Of a stretch of DNA of 64,000 nt, positions 1-10,654 are shown piece by piece. Positions within the stretch are counted from its first letter, which is position 1, and each line of letters starts with the position of its first letter. The stretch is from assembly GCA_028023455.1 (NCBI GenBank), contig JAQFVV010012508.1, positions 434,001-498,000 on the forward strand. The letters run 5' to 3'. The stretch comes from Epiperipatus broadwayi (taxonomy: Eukaryota; Onychophora; Udeonychophora; Euonychophora; Peripatidae). The position numbers and the translations under genes were made by a program. The notes beneath the pieces were generated by a model that saw only the letters and a program-made list of their open reading frames with translations, was not told the origin of the DNA and did not search any database.

Positions 1-724
1 ATGGTATTAACTCTTGAAAAGAATTTCACTTGCATTGGATTCAAACCAAGGTCATAGTCAAAATGATCTGCTATGTTCACACAACAAGATCCTTCACCAG
101 TTAAACATATCATAAATTTGCACTATTCCAGCCTAGGAAAAAATTTAATCTAACAATATCTAACAAAATAATCTCTAAATCTCCAAAAAAAAAAAAAATT
201 GTAAAAATGGGAGGATTTACATATTTTAAAATTGGAAAATGGATGTTAGAAGTCCATCATAAATGTTTGGAGAATATTTATTACAATCAAAAAATGTAAT
301 ATTAACAGGATCGAAATTTACACACTGCTGCATTGATGTGTATTTGCTAGAAATCAGATGTCATTTAGAATGATTGAATAATAATAAATCTACACAGTAG
401 ATAAACATATTGTTTAAAGACATCTACAAGAATTAAGTTATTAGGAAACCTGTAAATTTCTTGTAGTAATTTGTTTATTTAACCACAACAGAAATATACT
501 GAGGCAAACCTCTCCATACAGTAGTGCCACTCAGTGCAAGCCAGAATAATCAATGGATACAGAAAGGAAGGATGGTGATCTTGTGATGTTTGAAAGTTTA
601 TAATACAAATTTTAATAATACCAGCACTAAAAATAATTAAAACCAAAAAGTTGTTATATCTTGATAAGATCTCAGAAGTAGTACTAATCATTGCTATTTC
701 AGAAGACTATCTAGTAGTAATTTA

Positions 725-853
725 GATAAACAGAGCAAAACTCTCCATACAGTATTGCCACCTGTGCTAAACAGAGTAATCAATGGATGCCAGAAGGCTT
801 GTGCATAAAATCCCTATCCAATGCCTACTCATCCAATATCATGTGATGCTTAA
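725..853 (-). mobile_element. Short family B fragment with target duplication
   Basis: A 129-bp insertion flanked by perfect TAGTAGTAATTTA at 712-724 and 854-866. It holds the inverted unit end (AAAACTCTCCATACAGTATT through CTACTCATCCAATAT) and the junction motif CATGTGATG, but no hammerhead core. A second fragment without visible duplication is at about 506-590. Confidence 0.7.
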
Positions 854-865
854 TAGTAGTAATTT

Positions 866-1597
866 ACGGTTAAATTGACACATGGTATTCCAGAATTATC
901 AAATCAAATCAATAGGTTATAAATCATCGGTATTCCAAATACTTGCTCATTAAATCTTTGGCGTATAACGTTTATTAGAAAACCTTGATTGATATGCAGT
1001 AAGGCATTTGGCCTATTGACTCTGTTTTTAACATCTCAAGACTCCAAGTAGGCATAAAAACATCAAACAATTTTTGAAAAGCAATAATCAATAAATGATT
1101 TAAAACATCGTGTCACCAAATTAAATTGTTAGATAATACTTCTGTGACCAGTTGCGTCAAAATCTAATAATGTCCATGACATTGTTTTTACATCTAAATT
1201 ATAATATCCTGAGAAAACGGCAAAACTCTATTGGACCGTAAAATAAAAAGTATATATATATATTCCATCATTCTGAAAACTGTTCTATTCAAAAACTATA
1301 TAAAAAAAGTAATATCACAAATGATGGAAAACTACTTGGACTCAATTGCTTCCACAAACTGCGGCTCTAATTGGCTCCATTAGCAAAAGCAAGAGTGAAA
1401 GAAAAATTATTTTAAAAACGTATTATTGCAAATTAAGCCATTTAACTTTACGCACAAAAAAAAAGAGCAATAAAAATTGGATGTTTAATGAAAAAATCTA
1501 CTAATATAAAAGTATAAGACAATATCTAAATACAAGTATAGTATATACACTTAATTTAGTTGTAATTAGAGAGGATTTTTTTCCCCATATGTCATAT
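866..1597. other. No gene seen
   Basis: AT-rich sequence with short simple tracts. No frame, tRNA-like body or repeat partner was recognised. The same applies to 1-460 and 3080-3780. Confidence 0.5.
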
Positions 1598-1684
1598 TAT
1601 CGGCTGAGAGGTGAACCGGCAACAACCGTCTGCAACCAACTGCTTGCTTGAAGGCGTTGCGCTAACTCTCGGCTAACAACCCTT
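1598..1684 (-). repeat. tRNA-like SINE, second copy
   Basis: Same body and tail as 19309-19397, including the extra segment CAGTTGGTTGCAGACGGTTG and the tail ATGACATATGGGGAAAAAAA. The acceptor stem is decayed (GGGTTGTT against GATAAT). Confidence 0.55.
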
Positions 1685-1781
1685 GGATTTGAACCCAAAC
1701 TTTCAAGCTCTCTTCAGTCATCTACTCCATCTTATACAACTGACACCCATGACCACATACACGCGAAAAAGATAAATGATC

Positions 1782-1825
1782 ACCAATATATGTATTTCGT
1801 ACTGAACTAGCACTCATCAGTTAGT
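1782..1825 (-). ncRNA. Hammerhead ribozyme, family A
   Basis: Stem I ACUAA/UUGGU (one G-U), core CUGAUGA, stem II GUGCU/AGUAC (one G-U), then GAAA. Stem III is AUACAUAU with a C/A mismatch in the middle. A second, inverted half copy (TTCAGCATGAAATAAGTATATTGG) lies at 1890-1915, so this locus is a foldback that then runs into the truncated PLE. Confidence 0.65.
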
Positions 1826-2059
1826 CCAGATCATTATCTCACATACATATATTAATCAAAGCTAATTATTTTTATGCATGGTACATGATGTTCAGCATGA
1901 AATAAGTATATTGGGAATCATTTATCTTTTTTACATGCATGAGGTTGTGGGTCTCTGTTGCAAAAGATGGGGTGGATGGAAGGGAGCTTGAATCCCCTCT
2001 AAGTATAAGACAAATAAAATCCCCAGATAGATTTAAAAAGATGGTTGGAAGGGTATCAT

Positions 2060-3075
2060 ACAAAAATTATAATCCAGTATTAATTTGTCTGGCTCTCCAG
2101 AAAATACATTTATACATAAGTGAATATAATATATATAAAGTTATGATGAATTCATATGAGCAGATTATTGTTCCTAGATATATGGAATGCGGATTAGTTT
2201 TGTATGCTAGGTATGTTGATGATATTTTTGTCGCTGCTCCAGAGGAAACCATAGAGGACATCAAAACAGATCTTATAGCAGCATCAGGCCTGAATATAAA
2301 CGCAAGTCAGGATGGAGTCTTGTACAGTATTAAATATTTGGACCTGCAAGTGATGATTGAAGCTAATCGCTTTTGCTACAAAATGAATATTAAGCCTATT
2401 AACATCAGAGGTCATATACATCACTTATTAAACACACCAGATATATATAAATTGGCTGGCCTCAAATCGTTCTTACATAGAAATAACAGTTTGTGCAGCT
2501 TCGAAGCTGACAAAAGAAACAATATTGAAACGAGCTTATCAAAGCAAAATATAATCAAAGAGTGATAGATAATGTTATTAAGAAATTTAAAAGAGGGCCT
2601 AACCACAAGTTGAAACAAGATAAACTGCGTATCTTGCTACCGTATATCAAAAATATTTATGGAGACTTGCGTAATATTTTTTGCTCTGATTTTAGTGTGT
2701 TTTCGTTCACCCCCTAATCTTAACAGGTGTATAAACAACACCAAATACTACATTCTCCCAGTGCAAGCACAGCAAGCGGTCTATAAGATTGCTTGTAGCA
2801 AAAACAATTGCCCAGCTGCATATTATGGGGAGATGAGGGCATCAGTTCAAACAAGATTATCCTAAAACGTATATGCGTACAATAAGGCCCTAGTGGACTC
2901 ATCCCACCCTTCAATTTTTGTTCAGCATTCAGTGGGCAGATAGGCCAAGAGTGTTGTGCAGAGGGCGGAATTATCTGTGGAGAATTAAGGAGGCATGTTA
3001 CATCATGTCAGATGAACACGCGATGAATAGAAGGGAATCATTTTACGCCATATCGAAGAAATGGCAAATATAAAC
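2060..3075 (+). pseudogene. Truncated Penelope-like element (RT plus GIY-YIG)
   Basis: RT palm with LYARYVDDIFVAAPEE (motif C) at about 2200-2250, then SIKYLDLQVMIE and KLAGLKSFLHRNNSL, in the frame 1939-2565. After a frameshift, thumb residues follow (KQDKLRILLPYIKNIY), then a frame at 2659-2865 with VYKIACSKNNCPAAYYGEM, the Tyr-Tyr-Gly form of the GIY-YIG catalytic motif. Two further frames carry YAYNKALVDSSH (about 2875) and RIKEACYIMSDEHAMNRRES (about 2985). The 5' half, including motifs A and B, is missing. The first 120 codons of the 1939 frame belong to a family A repeat, not to the PLE. Confidence 0.75.
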
Positions 3076-4017
3076 GTTCTGATTCTGATTTGCATATTTT
3101 GCCCGGTTTTGTCACATATTTGCATATTAGTACATCGTGAAAAAACGAAGACGTCTTGATAATGAAGGTTATGCCTTTGAAAACGTTTGAAGATTCAACA
3201 AAATTGATTATTATTATTTATATATTATATTATTTTAAAATTTTGATTTATATATATTTTGCGTTTGAATTATATTATATTATAAATTATATATTGTGTG
3301 TCATGTTTAATATCAACACATATTAAAGTTTTACATAAGTTAATATATTATTTTAGAAGATAATATTATTTCTTGTTACATCCAATATACTTATTTAAAA
3401 TTCAGATTAACCTACAATAAGCTAATCAACTGTCTCCAAATAGCTTAATTATGCAGGACAGATAGTCCAGATAATATATCATACGTTTTTCAGCATTATT
3501 TATAATAAAGCAAAAAAATGATGAAGATCGTTAAGTCCATTCGTGAGATTTTGAAATATATATCTAGTTTAATGGAAGTAGAAATTGTTTTGTCAATTAT
3601 TAAAAACGATGACTGAATTCAAAACTTATTAAAAAAAAAATTAAAATACATTATATGATAGAACTGTCTACAAAAAAAGTTGCTATTAACTGAAAAAATG
3701 CTGTTTATTACTCTCTTAGTATATAAAAGAAAATAATAGAATAGGATAACTTTATGTCCGTTTTATAATATTTTGTAAGTAAATGGATTATGTCCTGTAC
3801 ATGAGGGATCAGAGTGGCTTATGGTCAACATGGGTAGAATGAGAAAGTTGGCACCAATGTGGGCTTTTGGCAATCCATCATCAAATTTTTAATGAAATGG
3901 ACAGCTGAAGAATTGTGGGGTGGGGTGAATTGAAACCTGTCCATTGAAGTATGAAGATTGGCTATCTTAATATAAACTGAGCATTGATTGTAGATATGTG
4001 TGGAGATGATAATCTGG

Positions 4018-4061
4018 ACCAACTGACGAGTGCTGGTTTAGCACGAAATATTTATATTGGT
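4018..4061 (+). ncRNA. Hammerhead ribozyme, family A
   Basis: The best-formed core in the window. Stem I ACCAA pairs with UUGGU, the core is CUGACGA, stem II is five perfect pairs (GUGCU/AGCAC) around GGUUU, then GAAA. A short stem III (AUA/UAU) ends at U16.1 with cleavage after A17. The host repeat spans about 3790-4220 and carries a tRNA-like B box (GAGTTCAAACC) near 4150. Confidence 0.75.
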
Positions 4062-4870
4062 GATTATTTATCTTTTCGATATGTGTGTGATCAAGTGTGT
4101 CAGCAGTATGAGATAGCATGGATAGTTGAGAGTCATGTGAAAGTCTGAGTTCAAACCCCCTATATATTGCATATTGGAGTGCAGGTATGAAAAAGCCTGT
4201 ATTGTAGAAAAAAAAAATATTAAAAATATTTTGTTATGCAGATGTTATCAATGGTTATTCAGAAGTACATGAATATGGTTGGGATGCTTATCAACACACC
4301 AGTCAAGATGTGAATTTAGTGGCTTTTAGCTTTGAGTTTAAGATATGAACTTACTTCTAAAATGCTTAATAAATTTTGAGATCAATTTTATTTTATTATG
4401 TTTCAAAAGTAATTTTATTTTATTAATAGATAAAAAGTATATGCATGAATTTTCCATTTTTTTAATATATTTTCACCTATGGCAAAAAAAACCATTACAA
4501 TTCATATCTCGTCAAATGTAATATCATTAGTCTAGCCAATTATTAATATTCAAAGGTAAAGGGTGTTAAAAATTATCAGATTATCTTAATTAGGAACTTT
4601 TTTTGGCTACCTATAACTTTGATTACTTTCAAATAAAACTAATATTGTACAAATTAAAAGCTATTTACCATTAAATTAAAAAGAAATGTAAAAAGACAAT
4701 TTATTTTTAAAATGTATAATATTTGAAATGCAGGCATTTTTCATATACATGGAGCTTAATTGTAAATACAGGGGATTTGAAAACAGACTTTCAAGCACCC
4801 TTCAACTATCCACACCATCATATACCACTGACACACATGACCACACATATGTAAAAAAGATAAACAATCA

Positions 4871-4911
4871 CCAATATATGTATTTCATGCTGAACTAGCA
4901 TTCATCAGTTG
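4871..4911 (-). ncRNA. Hammerhead ribozyme, family A
   Basis: Core CUGAUGA and GAAA. Stem II is AUGCU/AGCAU, so the closing pair G-C of the 4018 copy has become A-U on both sides. Stem I keeps three pairs (CAA/UUG). PLE tail sequence begins immediately beside it. Confidence 0.65.
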
Positions 4912-4914
4912 CCA

Positions 4915-5190
4915 TAGTGGGTTCGAACATATGGCTTGTTGTTGGCAAGGGCACTGTGCACTGAATGTAATGATATGAAACAAAAGATTAAGGAGGCATG
5001 CTTTATTGCAAATGACAACTGTGCAATAAACTGAAAAGAATTGTGCTTTGCAATCTCCAGAAAATAATCTTTATGAAAGAAAACTTTGCATAAATTTTGT
5101 ATAAATTACTGCTAAACTTTGCGTAAAGTAGGCTATGAATATGGAGACTTAAGTTGTCTGAAAGCACCTAGTCATATAATTCTTTGCTAA
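4915..5190 (+). pseudogene. PLE GIY-YIG tail remnant
   Basis: Around 4955-5045 the translation reads CNDMKQKIKEACFIANDN followed by a stop and KELCFAIS, the C-terminal nuclease tail of the PLE family. The conserved 3' non-coding block (GGCTATGAATATGGAGACTTAAG) follows at about 5130. It lies directly against the family A hammerhead at 4871-4911. Confidence 0.6.
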
Positions 5191-5199
5191 TAATAAGCT

Positions 5200-6800
5200 T
5201 CACTTTTTTGCATAAAGCACAATTTAAAACTTACCACTCAAAGGTGAAGTATAAAACAAGTATTTTATTTCAAAAGGGGTTATATTAGTATTTATGGGCA
5301 TTCAATTGATGATGATGATCCTGAATTGGTGCAAAGGGATATCCTTTAAAGTCCATGTATTACATTTTATTTACTTTGGTATTCATTTAGAAATTAAGTT
5401 TATAATTGGCTAGTACCTTAATGGTACTAAGTGGCCAGAGCATTGGCGATGATTAGCATGTTTTAAGATCCCAGAATTATTGTTTTTATTGTTATATATT
5501 CTGATGGATTAGTACTTAAGTTTGTGCATTCAAATCAATGTTTAAATAAACTGCCCCAAACTGGCAAGGGCTAAATAATTAGCATTGTTTATAGTAGACC
5601 CATTTTAAATGCAATCATTAGATTGACTGATTTACTTTTATTGTTGATCATTCACGATGATGGATGATTATTACTTTCGGGTAATTCTGGTGAACTTATA
5701 GCTAATATACTTATGCTTATACTTATAGTTAGCTGTGCTGATCTCTCAGAGCGATCTCTCAAGATCTCAAGATCTCTCGTGCTCATTTATATTAAATTTA
5801 ATATTTTAAATTTTGAGTCATTGATTGTGGGATGTTGATGATGAATGCCAACATTCCAGGTACACCCCTGATTCTGTACTATTACAGTATATAAACCAAA
5901 TGATTTAATCAATAAACTTCTAAAATAAATAAATAAATTATAACATTAATTAAGTATAGCAAATAAACCTGAATCTAAGCAAACAATCAACAAAATATTA
6001 AATCTGTAATTTCATGACAGGATTTATTTTACACCAGATTTAATGCATTTTGTATTCTGTCTTTTTATTAACATTTAATATGAGTATAAGTCTTGGCTAA
6101 ATTCAAACATTTTCAGTTTCTTCTCTATTTCATTGAAGGATGATCAAAATATTTTAATCCTTAGCTTGACTAATGGGTTACATTCTAGCTTCTGAAAAAA
6201 CATTTAGCATTTAACATCAATTTAAATAAATAAAATGTAAAATATTATTAATTATTAAAAAGTGTAAAGTTGATTCAAAAATATTTGCATAAAAACAGAT
6301 TTAGACTAAAGTCAAAATGGACAATCTTAATTATTTGAACCCCGCACCCCATTTTTGTGGTCATATATTTAAAAGTAGACAAATAGCAACTCTAAATAAG
6401 CAAAAATATATTAATATTTATTACATGTATAATTTATATACATGCATATACATATACTTATTCATATATATAAACATATATGCTAATGACAGTATAAAAT
6501 AACAACAATAAAGAGAAAAAGTAAGCAATATATAAAATTTTCTACTCAGAATATAATAAGAGAGACATGATTTTATAACCAAAATAAAATAGTAGTATGA
6601 AATTAAAATTTATTCATCAATTAATTGTTCCCATTACAATGACAAGTTTCCCCCCTTCTCCACTTACTTTATATACATATATTATATTTAATTTCTTACA
6701 GTCATTTTTTATTAAATATACAATCATAATATTGTCAAAAAAATTATAAACTTTTAACCAATTGAATTATAAGTAAATCAAAATACTAGATAACTTGAAA
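5200..6800. other. No gene seen
   Basis: AT-rich, with short local repeats (GATCTCTCA... near 5745) and TA-rich tracts. The small frames are low complexity. The same holds for 7350-8095. Confidence 0.5.
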
Positions 6801-6809
6801 GTATACAAT

Positions 6810-7345
6810 TTAATTTCATATCAAATTGATTTTCATTCACATATGAACTTTTTCAAGATGTCATTTTTAAAATTAATCATGTGACAATAAAGGTTTTATT
6901 GCACACTCTAGTGGTCATTACTAGAAATAAACTCATGGAAAAATAAAAAATTATTATTACTTTTTTTATAAGTTTACAAACATAAATCCATTATACATTC
7001 TCTTATTCATCTCCCCCCCTATTTTATAACTACTACTCTATCGTCAAACAAACAATTAATTCCTATCTTATACTTTCAATATATATATTTACATATAGAT
7101 ATACTACAATTTCCAATTATCTAACAGGGATCATTTCCCTCCCAGTGTTATCAAACTATTGACCACATTAATAAGAGAATGTATAGTGGATGTACATATA
7201 AATTTATATATATATAAAGTAATAATAATATTTTTTTTATTTTTCCATGAGTTTGTAGAACATTTATTGTCACATGATTAATTTTAAAAATGACGTCTTG
7301 AAAACGTTTGTATGTGAACGATGATTTGATGATATGTAATTAAAT
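6810..7345. repeat. Foldback repeat
   Basis: The left arm TTCACATATGAACTTTTTCA, AGATGTCATTTTTAAAATTA, ATCATGTGACAATAAA is mirrored by the right arm at 7255-7330 (TTTATTGTCACATGATTAAT, TTTTAAAAATGACGTCTTGA). The middle is AT-rich and holds a second inverted pair (ACTCATGGAAAAATAAAAAA). No transposase. Confidence 0.7.
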
Positions 7346-8192
7346 TTATGCAGACAAGTTGTCTAGTATTCCCATTTATTTATAATTCGATTGATTAAAA
7401 TATATATTATAATATGACATAATAAATTTTTTAATCCTTTCTCCAGTATTTGACGTTTCTTGTAAACCAATTTATCAAAAATGTCTTTTAACATTTTGCA
7501 TCTATAAAAAAAAAAAAAGGAAAAAAATATAAACAAAAAATAAATTAAGTTAGAAAAATAAAATAACATATCAATGAATAATTGACTGCTTTTACCAAAA
7601 AACTAATTTATTTATAGTATTTAGTTATTTGATTATATATTATTTATCAAATTAATATGAAGTATTTAACGTATGTGGATTATATATAAGTAATTATAAA
7701 AATTGTATTAAGAACTGAAATTTATCATGTATGTCTCTGTGAAAATTCGGTACTGAATTTTTTATTTTCAAAAACAACAACAAATAAGTATATAGTTATA
7801 AGTTATAGGGGGAAATAATAATAACTTATTCTCAATTAAATTGTATTTTTTCAATATCTTGCTTAAGTATAATTCTTCAATTTTAGCCATAACTTCGCAA
7901 TGAAAACAATACATATTGCAAGTCTTAAAAATAGCTTTAAAAGAACATAATACAATTAAGATGTGCTTTAATAATTTTAGACTCTATAATATCATATTCA
8001 TCAAGCTAAAAAAGAAAAAAAATGGTCTTATGATTTGGTATTTCATTTTAAATCTTAAGAAATACTTAATGACATTTTAAAAATATCTTTATGTAAATAG
8101 AGGGATTTGAACTCAGTATTTTTCAGTCTACTCATCCTCTATCTCATGCAATCGACACACATGACCACACATATGCAAAAATATAAATGATC

Positions 8193-8236
8193 CTTAATAT
8201 ACATATTTCATGCAGAACTAGCATTCATCAGTTGGG
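8193..8236 (-). ncRNA. Hammerhead ribozyme remnant, family A
   Basis: Core CUGAUGA and GAAA are kept. Stem II AUGC/GCAU is paired. Stem I has lost pairing beyond two base pairs. The host repeat (8098-8365) begins AGAGGGATTTGAACTCAG and ends with its reverse complement, CTGAGTTCAAACCCTCT, so it is a foldback with B-box-like ends. Confidence 0.55.
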
Positions 8237-8409
8237 CCAGATCACAATCTCCCACACATATATACAATAAGTGTTCAGTTTATATTAAGATAGAAACTTC
8301 TCAATCTTTAATAGACAGGTGACAAATAGACTTAAAAATCCTGAGTTCAAACCCTCTATTTACATATATAAGAAACGTATAGGCAATTGACATACTGCAT
8401 TAGAATTAA

Positions 8410-8932
8410 ACCACTAAACATCACATGATCACTATCTCTTATACTAGCACATAATTGTTAATAAACAAGGCAAAACTCTCCATACAGTAGTGCCACCCTG
8501 TATAAGAGATAGTGACCACATGATGTTTAGTGGTTTAACACCAATCCTGCCTAATAGGATAGTGGTAGCTATGATTGTTAAAGAGCCAAAGACACCAAAA
8601 TGTATGGGTGCTGAACTGAATTCAGACCTATATGACTATATAACCTATTGAACTTAGATTGAAAATATTATTGTGTTTTCAATTTCATTCTCATAGTTTT
8701 GTAGTTAAGTAGAGTTAAAAGGTGGCTGCTGAAGAGTTGCATTAGATCCTAAGATCTAGGTGCAGTGCTCTCATATCCAAGGCTCCTCACTGATGAAAGC
8801 CACAAGCCAGAAACTAGTCTGGGGATATTGGATGAGTAGGCACTAGATAAGGATTTTATGCACAAGCCTTCTGGCATCCACTGATTACTCTGGTTGGCAC
8901 AGAGTGGCACTACTGTATGGAGAGTTTTGCCT
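8410..8932 (+). mobile_element. Family B ribozyme retroelement, complete insertion
   Basis: A 523-bp insertion flanked by a perfect 14-bp duplication TGCATTAGAATTAA (8396-8409 and 8933-8946). The first 120 bp are an inverted copy of the unit junction. The unit then runs from ATAAGAGATAGTGACCACAT, through a block with AAAGGTGGCTGCTG, to a hammerhead at 8785-8824, and ends GGCACTACTGTATGGAGAGT. Duplications of 13-14 bp point to retrotransposition rather than to cut-and-paste MITEs. Confidence 0.8.
8785..8824 (+). ncRNA. Hammerhead ribozyme, family B
   Basis: Stem I CCUCA pairs with UGGGG. The core CUGAUGA and GAAA are intact. Stem III is the self-complementary ACUAGU and the cleavage triplet is GUC, just before UGGGG. 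Stem II is weak (AGC against GCC, with an A/A pair at its base). Stem III has no loop, so activity would need a dimer or a tandem transcript, as in other type I retroelement hammerheads. Confidence 0.65.
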
Positions 8933-8949
8933 TGCATTAGAATTAATAT

Positions 8950-10650
8950 CTTTATATTATATTAATACTTCTTTCCAGGTCTCGCCTTCATATAATAGAC
9001 TAAAACAACATCTACCTATATAACCTATTTAGTTGCATAGTAATATCATTAATAATACATATTCTATCTTTTAATTTATTAAATATATACCGTAATCTGT
9101 AATTGCATTTCAAAGTTTAAATTTGCTATCAAATTATTTAAATTGATTCACATTTTCAAACTGAGAGTCATTCAAATTAAAATTGCTAAAGAATTCTTTT
9201 AATCCCTGACTGATGAAAAATTCGAGTTTTTGAATATTATTTATTAATTCTATTTTTAATTACATTGAAGAAAATTAACCTTAATACCTGTGCTGTTTTA
9301 GCGTATAAATCTACATGCACACACCCATCAGTAAGCCTTACTCACCATGTTAAATTCAGGGTTTGACCCTATTCTGTGTCTGATATTTTAATTGACAACT
9401 GAATTGTACAGATTTTGTTGATATATCACAGGATAAAGAAAGTTTCTCGTTTTTAACCATATTAGTATAGAATATATAAAAATTAATAATTTAATGCTGG
9501 ATATATTGGCACATATTTATATACTAAAGCAAACAGCAGACGTCTGAATGTTAATTTCCTTCTAAATAATTATGTATATATATCCAGCGCTAAACTATTC
9601 ATTTATATAAATCAATTTTTATATATTACACTAAAAGCATTAAAAATATTTTGTGGACTATATTTTGAATTGTCAAGCGAAGTGCAATCATTAATATACT
9701 ATAAATATAGAAACCCCAGAAAAATGGAGTTTTTGTTTTTTGTTTTAATTTACTTTTAGTAAACATCTCTGTCATAAACCCTCCATTGTATCCTAATGCT
9801 GACTGTATGAAACCACCTATAAATAAAAAACAATGTCAGAGCTAATGAACTTTCTTGCTTAACACTTCTTTGTAGTTCATGGTGTCAAAAACCATGTTGC
9901 TAAGATTTTGGTGGATAATCAACTAATTTCAAACGTTGATACTGATAACTATGATTAAATAAGTCAAATGCAGTGATCAAATCAATAAAAGCAATATAAG
10001 TCAAAATTTGCTTCTAATACTTTTTTTGCATTTGCCTAGCAACAAAAACTATGCCTATAATGTTTTTTTAATTCTTTAAATCACATTATCTTTGTTGACC
10101 ATTTACCATCTATAGCCAGAAGAAATCTATATAACAAAATAATTAAAATCATCATTGCTATAATAGATACCTATGCTAATACATAATAATACTCCATTTT
10201 TTTCCATAGTCTTTATTTTATAATTGAAAAAACAGAAACATCCTTAAGATCAGAAGCATAATTTCATAGCACCCTGCATTTCTACAAATTCCAATAATTT
10301 TAAAGCTAATATATGATTATCATATTTTCAAGCTGGTTCAAGTATCTCATCAGAGTCTGTAAACTTTCCAATTTAAAATTTTCAAAGAGGCAGTAGATGG
10401 GTAAATCAATTATTTTAATTCTTGTACCATTAATTAAATGGTGGCCAAAATATTTTCTACGCCCATTTGAAATGTTACAATTATCATATTAAACTTAATA
10501 GTACAAGAATATTGTTTTTCAGAACAATATGCTAATTCCAATAAAGTAAAAAAGATCCGAAATGACTCCAATCACCAAAGTTAAAAGTTTACATCTCCAC
10601 AAAAATTAATATTATTTATTATTTAAAGCTGTTTAATTTAACTTTATATA
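8950..10650. other. No gene seen
   Basis: AT-rich, no recognisable element between the family B insertion and the solo LTR. No reading frame worth calling. Confidence 0.5.
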
Positions 10651-10654
10651 TATA

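Noticed and set aside
1939-2565. A single 208-codon gene
   Set aside because: The first part is family A repeat sequence; only the later part is PLE RT, which then breaks by frameshift.
8749-8937. 62-codon minus-strand ORF
   Set aside because: It is the antisense of the family B ribozyme repeat and is broken in other copies.
9207-9225. Extra hammerhead core at CTGACTGATGAAAAATTCG
   Set aside because: No GAAA with a paired stem II and no stem I partner; a chance match to the short core.
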